Source: Fistularia commersonii | Lineage: Eukaryota > Chordata > Actinopteri > Syngnathiformes > Fistulariidae | Direction: 5' to 3' | Length of the DNA stretch: 64,000 bases | Assembly (NCBI GenBank): GCA_037954325.1 | Contig: JBBMNZ010000059.1 | Location: 402,001-466,000, forward strand | In this document: positions 35,401 through 47,135 of the stretch, one piece after another | How positions within the stretch are numbered: the first letter of the stretch is position 1 | How the letters are laid out: every line of letters starts with the position of its first letter | Notes under the pieces: generated by a model | The model's input: only the letters and a program-made list of their open reading frames with translations | What the model was told of the DNA's origin: nothing | Database searches by the model: none | Translations under genes and position numbers: made by a program

Positions 35401-36477
35401 CAAAAACGCTTCAACTCGGTGAGAAAAGCACTTTTTGAACGAATGGCTATATATTTTGATCTTGTCGCTGGATTACACTGAATTTGACATATTTAGTGCA
35501 GAATCATGTCTTAAACAACATATTTCAACAGCAGAAACCAGCTTGATGAAATTCATTCGTTATTTCCACTCCTAATCAAAAACGCTACATCTCCGTGAGA
35601 TAAGCAGTTTTTGAACGAAAGGGTATATCTTTTGATCTTGACGCTGGATTACACTGAATTTGACATATTTGGTGTAGAATCATGTCCTAAACAACATATT
35701 TCAACAGCAGAAACCAGCTTGATGAAATTCAATAGTTATTTCCTCTCTTAATCAAAAACGCTTCAACCCGATAAGATAAACACTTATGGAACGAATGGCC
35801 TCTATCTTTTGAACCTGTGATGGAATTACACTGAATTTGACATATTTTGTGCAGAATCATGTCCTAAAAAACATATTTCAACAGCAGAAACCAGCTTGAT
35901 GAAATTCATTAGTTATTTCTACTCCTAATCAAAAACGCTTCAACTCGGTAAGATAAGCAATTTTTCAACGAATGGCTATATCTTTTGAACTTGTAGCTGG
36001 ATTCCACTGAATTTTACATATATTGTGCAAAATCATGTTCCAAACAATATATTTCAACGGCAAAAACCAGCTTGATGAAATCCATTAGTTATTTCCATTC
36101 ATAATCAAAAACGCTTCAACCCGATAAGATATACACTTTTTGAACGAATTACTATATGTTTTTAACCTGTGATGGGATTACACTGAAGTTTACATATATT
36201 GTGCAGAATCATGTCCTAATCAACATATTTCAACAGTAGAAACCAACTTGATGAAATTCATTAGTTATATCACTCCTAATCAAAAACGCTTCACCTCGGT
36301 GAGATAAGCACTTTTTTAACGAATGGCTATATCTTTTGAACTTGTAGCTGGATTACACTGAATTTGACATATATTGTGCAGAATCATGTACTGAACAACA
36401 TATATAAATAGCAGAAACCAGCTTGGTGAAATTCATTAGTTATTTCCACTCTTAATCAAAAACGCTTCAACCCGATA
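26481..36477 (+). repeat. 176-bp satellite, subfamily C, first block (about 57 monomers)
   Basis: The change from B to C is sharp, within a monomer at about 26475-26490. Marks are gaacgaatggctatatcttt, cagaaaccagcttgatgaaa and gttatttccactcctaatc. Variants alternate without a fixed order: gaacttgtagctgg, gatcttgtcgctgg, gaacctgtgatggg or gaccttatgg at one place, and actcggtgagat, acccgataagat or gatttaactcggtaagat at another. A 148-bp unit (26707-26854) lacks about 28 bases. Only chance open frames are seen; no gene is supported. Confidence 0.95.
33640..34575 (+). repeat. Distant duplicate, copy 1 (partner about 62014-62946)
   Basis: Shares rare variants with the partner in the same order: ttacacagaatttgacatgt, gaacccgtgatgtgattaca, cataatcatgtccgaaac-like bases, caaaaaaag with cagcgagataag, and gcagttttcgaacgaatgg. 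The offset is about 28,371-28,374 bp. Confidence 0.8.
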
Positions 36478-36681
36478 TGTCAGGGTTCACAGCTGATCCC
36501 CGTTGTAATCTGTGCTAGCTGCAGCAGATGCCGCTAATCGAGATCCCTATAAAGGGCAGCGGCACTCTCTGCCTGGCGCCGGGGGATTGTGGTCTTCATG
36601 AACTACTGTGGGACCCTGCCACGACCTGGACCTCACCCTTGCCAACCCGGACCTCACCCCTGCTATGACCGGACCCCAGGT

Positions 36682-37245
36682 GTGACCTCCTTTCCCTTCC
36701 CGAGTCACGGCCGGGCCCAGACGGCCGACGTGACCTCTGTTCCCTTCCCGAGTCACGGCCGGGCCCAGACGGCCGGCGTGACCTCTGTTCCCTTCCCGAG
36801 TCACGGCCGGGCCCAGACGGCCGGCGTGACCTCTGTTCCCTTCCCGAGTCACGGCCGGGCCCAGACGGCCGTCGTGACCTCTGTTCCCTTCCCGAGTCAC
36901 GGCCGGGCCCAGACGGCCGTCGTGACCTCTGTTCCCTTCCCGAGTCACGGCCGGGCCCAGACGGCCGGCGTAACCTCTGTTCCCTTCCCGAGTCACGGCC
37001 GGGCCCAGACGGCCGTCCTGACCTCTGTTCCCTTCCCGAGTCACGGCCGGGACCAGACGGCCGTCCTGACCTCTGTTCCCTTCCCGAGTCACGGCCGGCG
37101 TGACCTCTGTTCCCTTCCCGAGTCACGGCCGGGACCAGACGGCCGTCCTGACCTCTGTTCCCTTCCCGAGTCACGGCCGGCGTGACCTCTGTTCCCTTCC
37201 CGAGTCACGGCCGGGCCCAGACGGCCGGCGTGACCTCTGTTCCCT
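36682..37245 (+). repeat. 48-bp GC-rich minisatellite (about 12 units, two of 33 bp)
   Basis: Units start gtgacctctgttcccttccc and continue through gagtcacggccgggcccaga to cggccg. Starts are at 36682, 36730, 36778, 36826, 36874, 36922, 36970, 37018, 37066, 37099, 37147, 37180 and 37228. Steps are 48 bp except two of 33 bp that lack the same 15 bases. Because 48 and 33 are multiples of three, long open frames appear on both strands (to about 198 codons); these are by-products of the repeat. Confidence 0.93.
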
Positions 37246-37283
37246 CCCGCAACCCGTACTGTTGAGGCCCAGCCTCTGCCGTT

Positions 37284-37405
37284 CAGTCTGCAACTCGTCT
37301 TGTCCAGTCTGCAACTCGTCTTGTCCAGTCTGCAACTCGTCCCGTCCAGTCCGGTCTGCAACCCGTCCAGTCCAGTCTGCATCCCGTCCAGTCTGCAACC
37401 CGTCC
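37284..37405 (+). repeat. 21-bp minisatellite (cagtctgcaactcgtcttgt)
   Basis: Units start at 37284, 37305, 37326 and 37347, then decay into cagtccggtctgcaacccgt-like copies. It lies right after the 48-bp array, inside the same LTR-like island. Confidence 0.85.
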
Positions 37406-39519
37406 CGTTCGCATCCAGTTCTGCAACTTCAAGCAGTTTTTGAACGAATGGCTATATCTTTTGAACTTGTAGCTGGATTACACTGAATTTGACATATATT
37501 GTGTAGAATCATGTCCTAAACAACATATATAAACAGCAATAACCAGCATATTGAAATTCATTAGTAATTTCCACTCCAACTCAAAAACGCTTCAACTCGG
37601 TGAGATAAGCAGTTTTTGAACGAATGGCTATATCTTTTGATCTTGTCGCTGGATTACACTGAATTTGACATATATTGTGCAGAATCATGTCCTGAAAACA
37701 ACATATATCAACAGCAGAAACCAGTTTGATGGAATTCATTAGTTATTTCCACTCCAAATCAAAAAAGCTTCAACTCAGTGAGATAAGCACTTTTTGCACG
37801 AATGGCTATATCTTTTGATCTTGTCGCTGGATTACACTGAATTTGAAATATTTAGTTCAAAATCATGTCCTAAAAAACATATTTCAACAGCAGAAACCAG
37901 CTTGATGAAATCCGTTAGATATTTCCAATCCTAATCAAAAACGGTTCAACTTGGTGAGATAAGTCCTTTTTGAACCAATGGCTATATCTTTTGAACATGT
38001 CATGGGATCACACTGAATTTGACATATATTGTGCAGAATCATGTCCTAAACAACATATTTCAACGGCAGAAACCAGCTTGATGAAATTCATTAGTTATTT
38101 CCACTCCTAATCAAAAACGCTTCAACTCGGTGAGATAAACACTTTTTGAACGAATGGCTATATCTTTTGATCTTGACGCTGGATTACACTGAATTTGACA
38201 TATTTGGTGTAGAATCATGTCCTAAACAACATATTTCAACAGCAGAAACCAGCTTGATGAAATTCATTAGTTATTTTCACTCCTAATCAAAAACGCTTCG
38301 ACTCGGTTAGATGAAGATTTTTTGAAAGAATGGCTATATGTTTTTAACCTGTGATGGGATTACACTGAAATTGACATATATCGTGCAGAATCATGTCCAA
38401 GACAACAAATATCAACAGCAGAAACCAGCTTGATGAAATTCATCAGTTATTTCCACTCCAACTCAAAAACAATTTAACTCGATAAGATAAGCACTTTTTT
38501 AACGAATGGCTATATCTTTTGAACTTGCCGCCGGATTACACTGAATTTGACATTAATTGTGCAGAATCATGTACTGAACATCATATTTGAACAGCAGAAA
38601 CCAGCTTGACTAAATTCATGAGTTATTTCCACTCTTAATCAAAAACGCTTCAATCCGATAAGATAAACACTTTTTGAACGAATGGCTATATCTTTTGAAC
38701 ATGTGATGGGATTACACTGAATTTAACATATATTGTGCAGAATCATGTCCTAAACAACATATATCACCAGCAGACACCAGCTTGATGGAATTCATTAGTT
38801 ATTTCCACTCCTAATCAAAAGCGATTTAACTCGGTAAGATAAGTGATTTTTGACCTTATGGCTATATCTTTTGATCTTGTCACTGGATTATACTGATATT
38901 GACATATATTGTGCAGAATCATGTCCTAAACAACATATATCAACGGCAAAAACCAGCATATTGAAATTCATTAGTTATTTCCACTCCAACTCAAAAACGC
39001 TTCAACTCGGTGAGATAAGCACTTTTTGAACGAATGGCTATATCTTTTGAACATGTGATGGGATCACACTGAATTTGACATATATTGTTCAGAATCATGT
39101 CCTAAACAACATATATCAACAGCAAAAACCAGCTTGATGGAATTCATTAGTTATTTCCACTCCAAATCAAAAACGCTTCAACTCCGTGAGATAAGCACTT
39201 TTTGCACGAATGGCTATATCTTTTGATCTTGTCGCTGGATCACACTGAATTTGAAATATTTAGTGCAAAATCATGTCCTAAACAACATATTTCAACAGCA
39301 GAAACCAGATTGATGAAATTCATTAGTTATTTCAACTCCTAATCAATAACGCTTCAACTCGGTGAGAAAAGAACTTTTTTAACGAACGGCTATATCTTTT
39401 GAAAATGTACCTGGATTGCACTGAATTTTACATAAATTGTACAAAATCTTGTCCTAAACAACATATTTCAACCCGATAAGATAAACACTTTTTGAACGAA
39501 TGGCTATATCTTTTGATCT

Positions 39520-42500
39520 TGTCGCTGGATTACACTGAATTTGACATATATTGTACAGAATCATGTCCTATACAACATCTATCAACAGCAGAAAAAGGCT
39601 TGTTGAAATTCAATAGTTATTTCCTCTCTTAATCAAAAACGCTTCAACTCGATGAGATAAGAACTTTTTGAACGAATGGCTATATCTTTTGAACCTTGGA
39701 TGGGATTACATAGAATTTGACATATATTGTGCAGAATCATGTCCTAAACAACATATTTCAACAGTAGAAACCAAATTGATGAAATTCATTAGTTATTTCC
39801 ACTCCTAATCAAAAACGCTTCAACTCGGTGAGATAAGCACTTTTTGAACTAATGGTTGTATCTTTTGAACTTGTAGCTGGATTACCCTGAATTTTACATT
39901 TTTTGTGCTGAATCATGTCCTATACAACATATTTCAACAACAGAAACCAGCTTGATGAAATTGATTAGTTATTTCCACTCCTAATCAAAAACGCTTCAAC
40001 TCCGTGAGATAAGTACTTTTTGAACGAAAGGCTATATCTTTTGATCTTGACGCTGGATTACACTGAATTTGACATATTTTGCGTAGAATCGTGTCCTAAA
40101 AAACATATTTCAACAGCAGAAACCAGCTTGATGAAATTCATTAGTTATTTCCACTCCTAATCAAATATGCTTCAACCCGATAAGATAAACCCTTTTTGAA
40201 CGAATGGCTATATCTTTTGAACCTGTGATGGGATTACACTGAATTTGACATATTTTGTGCAGAATCATGTCCTAAAAAACATATTTCAACATCAGAAACC
40301 AGGTAGATGAAATTCATTAGTTATTTCCACTCCTAATCAAAAACGCTTCAACTCGGTGAGATAAGTCCTTTTTGAACGAATGGCTATATCTTTTGAACCT
40401 GTGATGGGATTACACTGAAGTTGACATATATTGTGCAGAATGATGTCCTAAACAACATTTGTCAACGGCAGAAACCAGCTTGATGAAATTCATTTGTTAT
40501 TTCCACTCCCAATCAAATACGCTTCAAGTCGGTGAGACAAAGACTTTTTGAACGAATGGCTATATCTTTTGATCTTGACGCTGGATTACACTGAATTTGA
40601 CATATATTGTGCAGAATCATGTCCTAAACAACATATCTTAACAGCAGAAACCAGCTTGATGAAATTCATTAGTCATTTCCACTCAACATCAAAAACGCTT
40701 CAACTCAGTGAGATAAGCACTTTTTGACCTTATGGCTATATGTTTTGAACTTATAGCTGGATTACACTGAATTTGACATATATTGTACAGAATCATGTCC
40801 TAAACAACATATTTCAACAGCAAAAACCAGCTTGATGAAATTCAGTAGTCATTTCCACTCAAAATCAAAAACGCTTCAACTCTGTGATATAAGCACTTTT
40901 TGAACCAATGGCTATATCTTTTGAACTTGTAGCTGGATTACACTGAATTTGAAATATATTGTGCTAAATCATGTTCCAAACAACATATTTCAACGGCGAA
41001 AAACCAGCTTGATGAAATTCATTAGATATTTCCACTCCTAATCAAAAACGCTTCAACTCGGTGAGAAAAGCACTTTTTGAACGAATGGCTATATAGTTTG
41101 ATCTTGTAGCTGGGTTTCACTGAATTTGACATATATATTGCAGAATCATGTCCTAAACAACATATTCCAACAATAAAAACCAGCTTGATGAAATTCATTT
41201 GTTATTTTCACTCCTAATCAAAAACGCTTCGACTCGGTGAGATGAAGACTTTTTGAACGAATGGCTATATGTTTTTAACCTGTGATGGGATTACACTGAA
41301 ATTGACATATATCGTGCAGAATCATGTCCAAGACAACATATATCAACAGCAGAAACCAGCTTGATGAAATTCATCAGTTATTTCCACTCCAACTCAAAAA
41401 CAATTTAACTCGATGAGATAAGCACTTTTTTAACGAATGGCTATATCTTTTGAACTTGCGGCTGGATTACACTGAATTTGACATTAATTTTGCAGAATCA
41501 TGTACTGAACATCATATTTGAACAGCAGAAACCAGCTTGATGAAATTCATGAGTTATTTCCACTCTTAATCAAAAACGCTTCAATCCGATAAGATAAACA
41601 CTTTTTGAACGAATGGCTATATCTTTTGAACATGTGATGGGATTACACTGAATTTAACATATATTGTGCAGAATCATGTCCTATACAACATATATCACCA
41701 GCAGACACCAGCTTGATGAAATTCAATAGTTATTTCCACTCCTAATCAAAAATGATTTAACTCGGTAAGATAAGTACTTTTTGACCTTATGGCTATATCT
41801 TTTGATCTTGTCGCTGGATTATACTGATATTGACATATATTGTGCAGAATCATGTCCTAAACAACATATATCAACAGCAAAAACCAGCATATTGAAATTC
41901 ATTAGTTATTTCCACTCCAACTCAAAAACGCCTCAACTCGGTGACATAAGCAGTTTTTGAACGAATGGCTATATCTTTTGAACATGTGATGGGATCACAC
42001 TGAATTTGACATATATTGTTCAGAATCATGTCCTAAACAACATATATTTACAGCAGAAACCAGCTTGATGGAATTCATTAGTTATTTCCACTCCAAATCA
42101 AAAACGCTTCAATTCCGTGAGATAAGCACTTTTTGCACGAATGGCTATATCTTTTGATCTTGTCGCTGGATTACACTGAATTTGACATATTTTTTGCAGA
42201 ATCATGTCCTAAACAACATATTTCAACAACAGAAACCAGATTAATGAAATTCATTAGTTATTTCCACTCCTGACCAAAAACGCTTCAACTCGGTGAGATA
42301 AGCACTTTTTTAACGAATGGCTATATCTTTTGAAAATGTACCTGGATTGCACTGAATTTTACATAAATTGTACAAAATCTTGTCCTAAACAACATATTTC
42401 AACCCGATAAGATAAACACTTTTTGAACGAATGGCTATATCTTTTGATTTTGTCGCTGAATTACACTGAATTTGACATATTTTGTGCAGAATATTGTCCT

Positions 42501-43648
42501 AAACAACAGATTTCAACAGCAGAAACCAGAATGACGAAATCCATTAGTTATTTCCACTCCTGATCAAAAACGCTTCAATTCGGTGAGAAAAGCAGTTTTT
42601 GACCTTATGGATACATCTTTTGAACTTGTGGCTGGATTAACATGAATTTGACATATATTGTGCAGAATCATGTCCTTATCAACATATATCAACAGCAAAA
42701 ACCAAATTGGTGAAATTCATTAGTTATTTCCACTCTTAATCAAAAACGCTTCAACGCGATAAGATATGCGCTTTTTGAACGAATGGCTATATCTTTTGAA
42801 ACTGTGATGTGATTACACTAAATTTGACATATATTGTGCAAAATCATGTCCTTAACAACATATATCAACAGCAAAAACCAGCATATTGAAATTCATAAGT
42901 TATTTCCACTGCAACTCAAAAACGCTTCAACTCGGTGAGATAAGTAGTTTTTGGACGAATGGATATATCTTTTGAACATGTGATGGGATTACGCTGAATT
43001 TGACATATATTGTGCAGAATCATGTCCTAAACAACATATTTAACAGTAGAAACCAACTTGATGATATTCATTAGTTATTTCCACTCCTAATCAAAAACGC
43101 TTCAACCCGATAAGATAAACACTTTTTGAACGAATGGCTATATCATTTGATCTTGTCGCTGAATTACACTGAATTTGACATATTTTGTGCAGAATCATGT
43201 CCTAAACACATATTTCAACAGCAGAAACCAGATTATTGAAATTCATTAGTTATTTCCACTCCTACTCAAAAACATTTCAACTCGGTGAGATAAGCACTTT
43301 TTTAACGAATGGCTATATCTTTTGATCTTGTCGCTGGATTACACTGAATTTGACATAAATTGTACAAAATCTTGTCTTAAACAACATATTTCAACCCGAT
43401 AAGATAAACACTTTTTGAACGAATGGCTATATCTTTTGATTTTGTCGCTGAATTACACTGAATTTGATATTAATTGTGCAGAATCATGTTCTCAACAACA
43501 TATATCAACAACAAAAACCAGCATATTGAAATTCATTAGTTATTTCCACTCCAACTCAAAAACGCTTCAACTCGGTGAGACAAGCACTTTTTGAACGAAT
43601 CGCTATATCTTTTGACTTGTAGCTGGATTACACTGAATTTGACATATA
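39520..43648 (+). repeat. Segmental duplication, copy 1 (partner 47136-50210)
   Basis: Matches the partner at offset 7616 up to about 41160 and at offset 6562 from 42239 on. About 1,054 bp (six monomers, 41165-42238) has no counterpart in the partner. That extra block resembles 38280-39320 at offset 2931. Confidence 0.85.
42297..42410 (+). repeat. 114-bp truncated monomer (type example of a recurrent variant)
   Basis: The landmark-to-landmark distance is 114 bp instead of 176. The join reads catatttcaacccgataag: the 62 bases from cagcagaaacc to acgcttcaa are absent, and the shared ttcaac at both sides suggests exchange at microhomology. The same join occurs near 32588, 39465, 42400, 43388, 48962, 49963, 58045, 58345, 60385, 60685 and 61495. 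Confidence 0.9.
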
Positions 43649-45724
43649 TTGTGCAGAATCCTGTTCTAAACAACATTATTCAACGGTAAAAACCAGCTTG
43701 ATGAAATCCATTAGATATTTCCACTCCTAATCAAAAACGCTTCAACTCAGTGAGATAAGCACTTTTTGAACGGATGGCTATATCCTTTGAACTTGTAGCT
43801 GGATTACACTGAATTTGATATTAATTGTGCAGAATCATGTTCTAAATAACATATTCCACCGGCAAAAATCAGCTTGATAAAGCCATTAGTTATTTCCACT
43901 CCTAATCAAAAACGATTTAACTCGGTAAGATAAGCACTTTTTGACCTTAAGGCTATATCTTTTGAACTTGTAGCTGGATTACACTGAATTTGACATATAT
44001 TGTGCAAAATCATTTCCTAAACAACAAATTTCAACAGCAGAAACCATCTTGATGAAATTCATTAGTCATTTCCACTCAAAATCAAAAACGCTTCAACTCA
44101 GAGAGATAAGCACTTTTTTATCTTATGGCTATATCTTTTGAATTTATAGCTGGATTACACTGAATTCGACATATATAGTGCAGAATCATGTCCTAAACAA
44201 CACATATCAACAGCAAAAAACCAGCATATTGTAATTCATTAGTAATTTCCACTCCAACTCAAAAACGCTTCAACTCGGTGAGATAAGCAGTTTTTGAACG
44301 AATGGCTATATGTTTTGATCTTGTCGCTGGATTACACTTAATTTGACATATATTGTGCAGAATCATGTCCTAAACAACATATATCAACAGCAGAAACCAG
44401 CATGATGACATTCATTAGTTATTTCCACTCCAACTCAAAAAAGATTTAACCTCGGTAAGATAAGCACTTTTTGAACGAATGGCTATATCTTTTGAACTTG
44501 TAGCTGGATTACACTGAATTTGACATATATTGTGCAGAATCATGTCCTAAACAACATGTTTCAACAGTAGAAACCAACTTGATGAAATTCATTAGTTATT
44601 TCCACTCCTAATCAAAAACGCTTCAACTCGGTAAGATCAGCACTTTTTGAACGAATGGCTATATATTTTGAACTTGTAGCTGGATTATACTGAATTTGAC
44701 ATATTTTGTGCTGAATCATGTCCTTTACAACATATTTCAACAGCAGAAACCAGCTTGATGAAATTCATTAGTTTTTTCCACTCCAACTCAAAAACGATTT
44801 AACTCGGAAAGATAAGCACTTTTTGACCCTAAGGCTATAACTTTTGATCTTGACGCTGGATTACACTGAATTTGACATATTTTGTGTAGAATCATGTCCT
44901 AAATAAAATATTTCAACAGCAGAAACCAGCTTGATGAAATTCATTTGTTATTTCCACTCCGAATAAAAAACTCTTCAAGTCGGTGAGATATAGACTTTTC
45001 GAACGAATGGCTATATCTTTTGCAATTGTAGTTGGATTACACTGAATTTGACATATATTGTGCAAAATCATGTCCTAAAGTATATATTTCAACAGTAGAA
45101 ACCAGCTCGATGAAATTCATTAGTCATTTCCACTCAAAATCAAAAACGCTTCAACTCAGTTAGATAAGCACTTTTTGACCTTGTGGCTATATCTTTTGAA
45201 CTTATTGCTGGATTACACTGAATTTGACATATATTGTAAAGAATCATGTCCTATACAACATCTATCAACAGCAGAAACACGCGTGGTGAAATTCAATAGT
45301 TATTTCCTCTCTTAATCAAAAACGGGTTAACTCGGTGAGATAAGCACTTTTTGAACAAATGGCTATATCTTTTGAACTTGTACCTGGATGACACTGAATT
45401 TGACATATATTGTGCAGAATCATGTCCTAAACAACATATATCAACAGCAGAAACCAGCATGATGAAATTTATTAGTTATTTCCACTCCAACTCAAAAAAG
45501 ATTTAACCTCGCTAAGATAAGCACTTTTTAACCTTATGGCTATATCTTTTGAACTTGTAGCTGGATTACACTGAATTTGACATATATTGTGCAGAATCAT
45601 GTCCTAAACAACATATTTAAACAGTAGAAACCAACTTGATGAAATTAATTAGTTATTTCATCTCCTGATCAAAAACGCCTCAAGTCGGTGAGATAAGCAC
45701 TTTTTGAACGAATGGCTATATCTT

Positions 45725-46424
45725 TTGAACTTGTAGCTGGATTACCCTGAATTTGACATATTTTGTGCAGAATCATGTCCGATACAACATATTTCAACAG
45801 CAGAAACCAGCTTGATGAAATTCATTAGTTATTTCCAATCCAACTCAAAAATGATTTAACTCGGTAAGATAAGCACTTTTTGAACTTAAGGCTATATCTT
45901 TTTATCTTGACGCTGGATTGCACTGAATTTGACATATTTTGTGTAGAATCATGTCCTAAACAACATATTTCTACAGCAGAAAACAGCTTGATGAAATTCA
46001 TTTGTTATTTCCACTCCTAATCAAATACGCTTCAAGTCGGTGAGATATAGACTTTTTGAACGAATGGCTATATCTTTTGAACTTGTAGCTGGATTACACT
46101 GAATTTGACATATATTGTGCAAAATCATGTCCTAAAGTAAATATTTCAACAGCAGAAACCAGCTTGATGAAATTCTTTCGTCATTTCCACAAAAAATCAA
46201 AAACGCTTCAACTCAGTGAGATAAGCACTTTTTGATCTTATGGCTATATCTTTTGAATTTATAGCTGGATTACACTGAATTTGACATATATTGTGCAAAA
46301 TCATGTCCTAAACAACACATATCAACAGCAAAAACCAGCATATTGTAATTCATTAGTAATTTCCACCCCAACTCAAAAACGCTTCAACTCGGTGAGATAA
46401 GCAGTTTTTGAACGAATGGCTTTT
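45725..46424 (+). repeat. 700-bp tandem duplication, copy 1 (four monomers)
   Basis: Repeats directly at 46425-47124 with only a few differences (for example aaaacagcttg against aaaccagcttg, and tttcg against tttag). It ends at the junction ggcttttctgaacttg (46419-46434), which lacks four bases of the usual ggctatatcttttgaacttg. Confidence 0.88.
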
Positions 46425-47124
46425 CTGAACTTGTAGCTGGATTACCCTGAATTTGACATATTTTGTGCAGAATCATGTCCGATACAACATATTTCAACAG
46501 CAGAAACCAGCTTGATGAAATTCATTAGTTATTTCCAATCCAACTCAAAAATGATTTAACTCGGTAAGATAAGCACTTTTTGAACTTAAGGCTATATCTT
46601 TTTATCTTGACGCTGGATTGCACTGAATTTGACATATTTTGTGTAGAATCATGTCCTAAACAACATATTTCTACAGCAGAAACCAGCTTGATGAAATTCA
46701 TTTGTTATTTCCACTCCTAATCAAATACGCTTCAAGTCGGTGAGATATAGACTTTTTGAACGAATGGCTATATCTTTTGAACTTGTAGCTGGATTACACT
46801 GAATTTGACATATATTGTGCAAAATCATGTCCTAAAGTAAATATTTCAACAGCAGAAACCAGCTTGATGAAATTCTTTAGTCATTTCCACTAAAAATCAA
46901 AAACGCTTCAACTCAGTGAGATAAGCACTTTTTGATCTTATGGCTATATCTTTTGAATTTATAGCTGGATTACACTGAATTTGACATATATTGTGCAAAA
47001 TCATGTCCTAAACAACACATATCAACAGCAAAAACCAGCATATTGTAATTCATTAGTAATTTCCACCCCAACTCAAAAACGCTTCAACTCGGTGAGATAA
47101 GCAGTTTTTGAACGAAAGGCTATA
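46425..47124 (+). repeat. 700-bp tandem duplication, copy 2
   Basis: Partner of 45725-46424 at offset 700, which is four monomers minus the four bases lost at the junction. It runs on into the 47136 segmental duplication. Confidence 0.88.
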
Positions 47125-47135
47125 TCTTTTGATCA

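Larger units (their letters stand above)
36478..37431 (+). mobile_element. LTR-like insertion with internal minisatellites
   Basis: A 954-bp GC-rich island inside the AT-rich array. It starts TGTCAGGGTTCAC and ends ...acttca, so TG...CA ends are possible. It has a TATAAAGGGC box at about 36550, the same box as in the Gypsy LTRs, and its first bases resemble their start (TGTCACGACTC, then GATCCCC). I infer a solo LTR of a Gypsy-type element in which two tandem repeats expanded. Satellite continues almost in phase: left cccgata, right agcagttttt, with about six bases missing. The flanking five bases (cgata and agcag) do not match, so a target-site duplication is not shown. No protein is supported. 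Confidence 0.65.

Noticed and set aside
36547..37486. Long open frames on both strands (up to about 198 codons) in the GC-rich island
   Set aside because: They arise because the 48-bp and 33-bp units are multiples of three and lack stops. The proteins are pure repeats of the unit in every frame and resemble no family.
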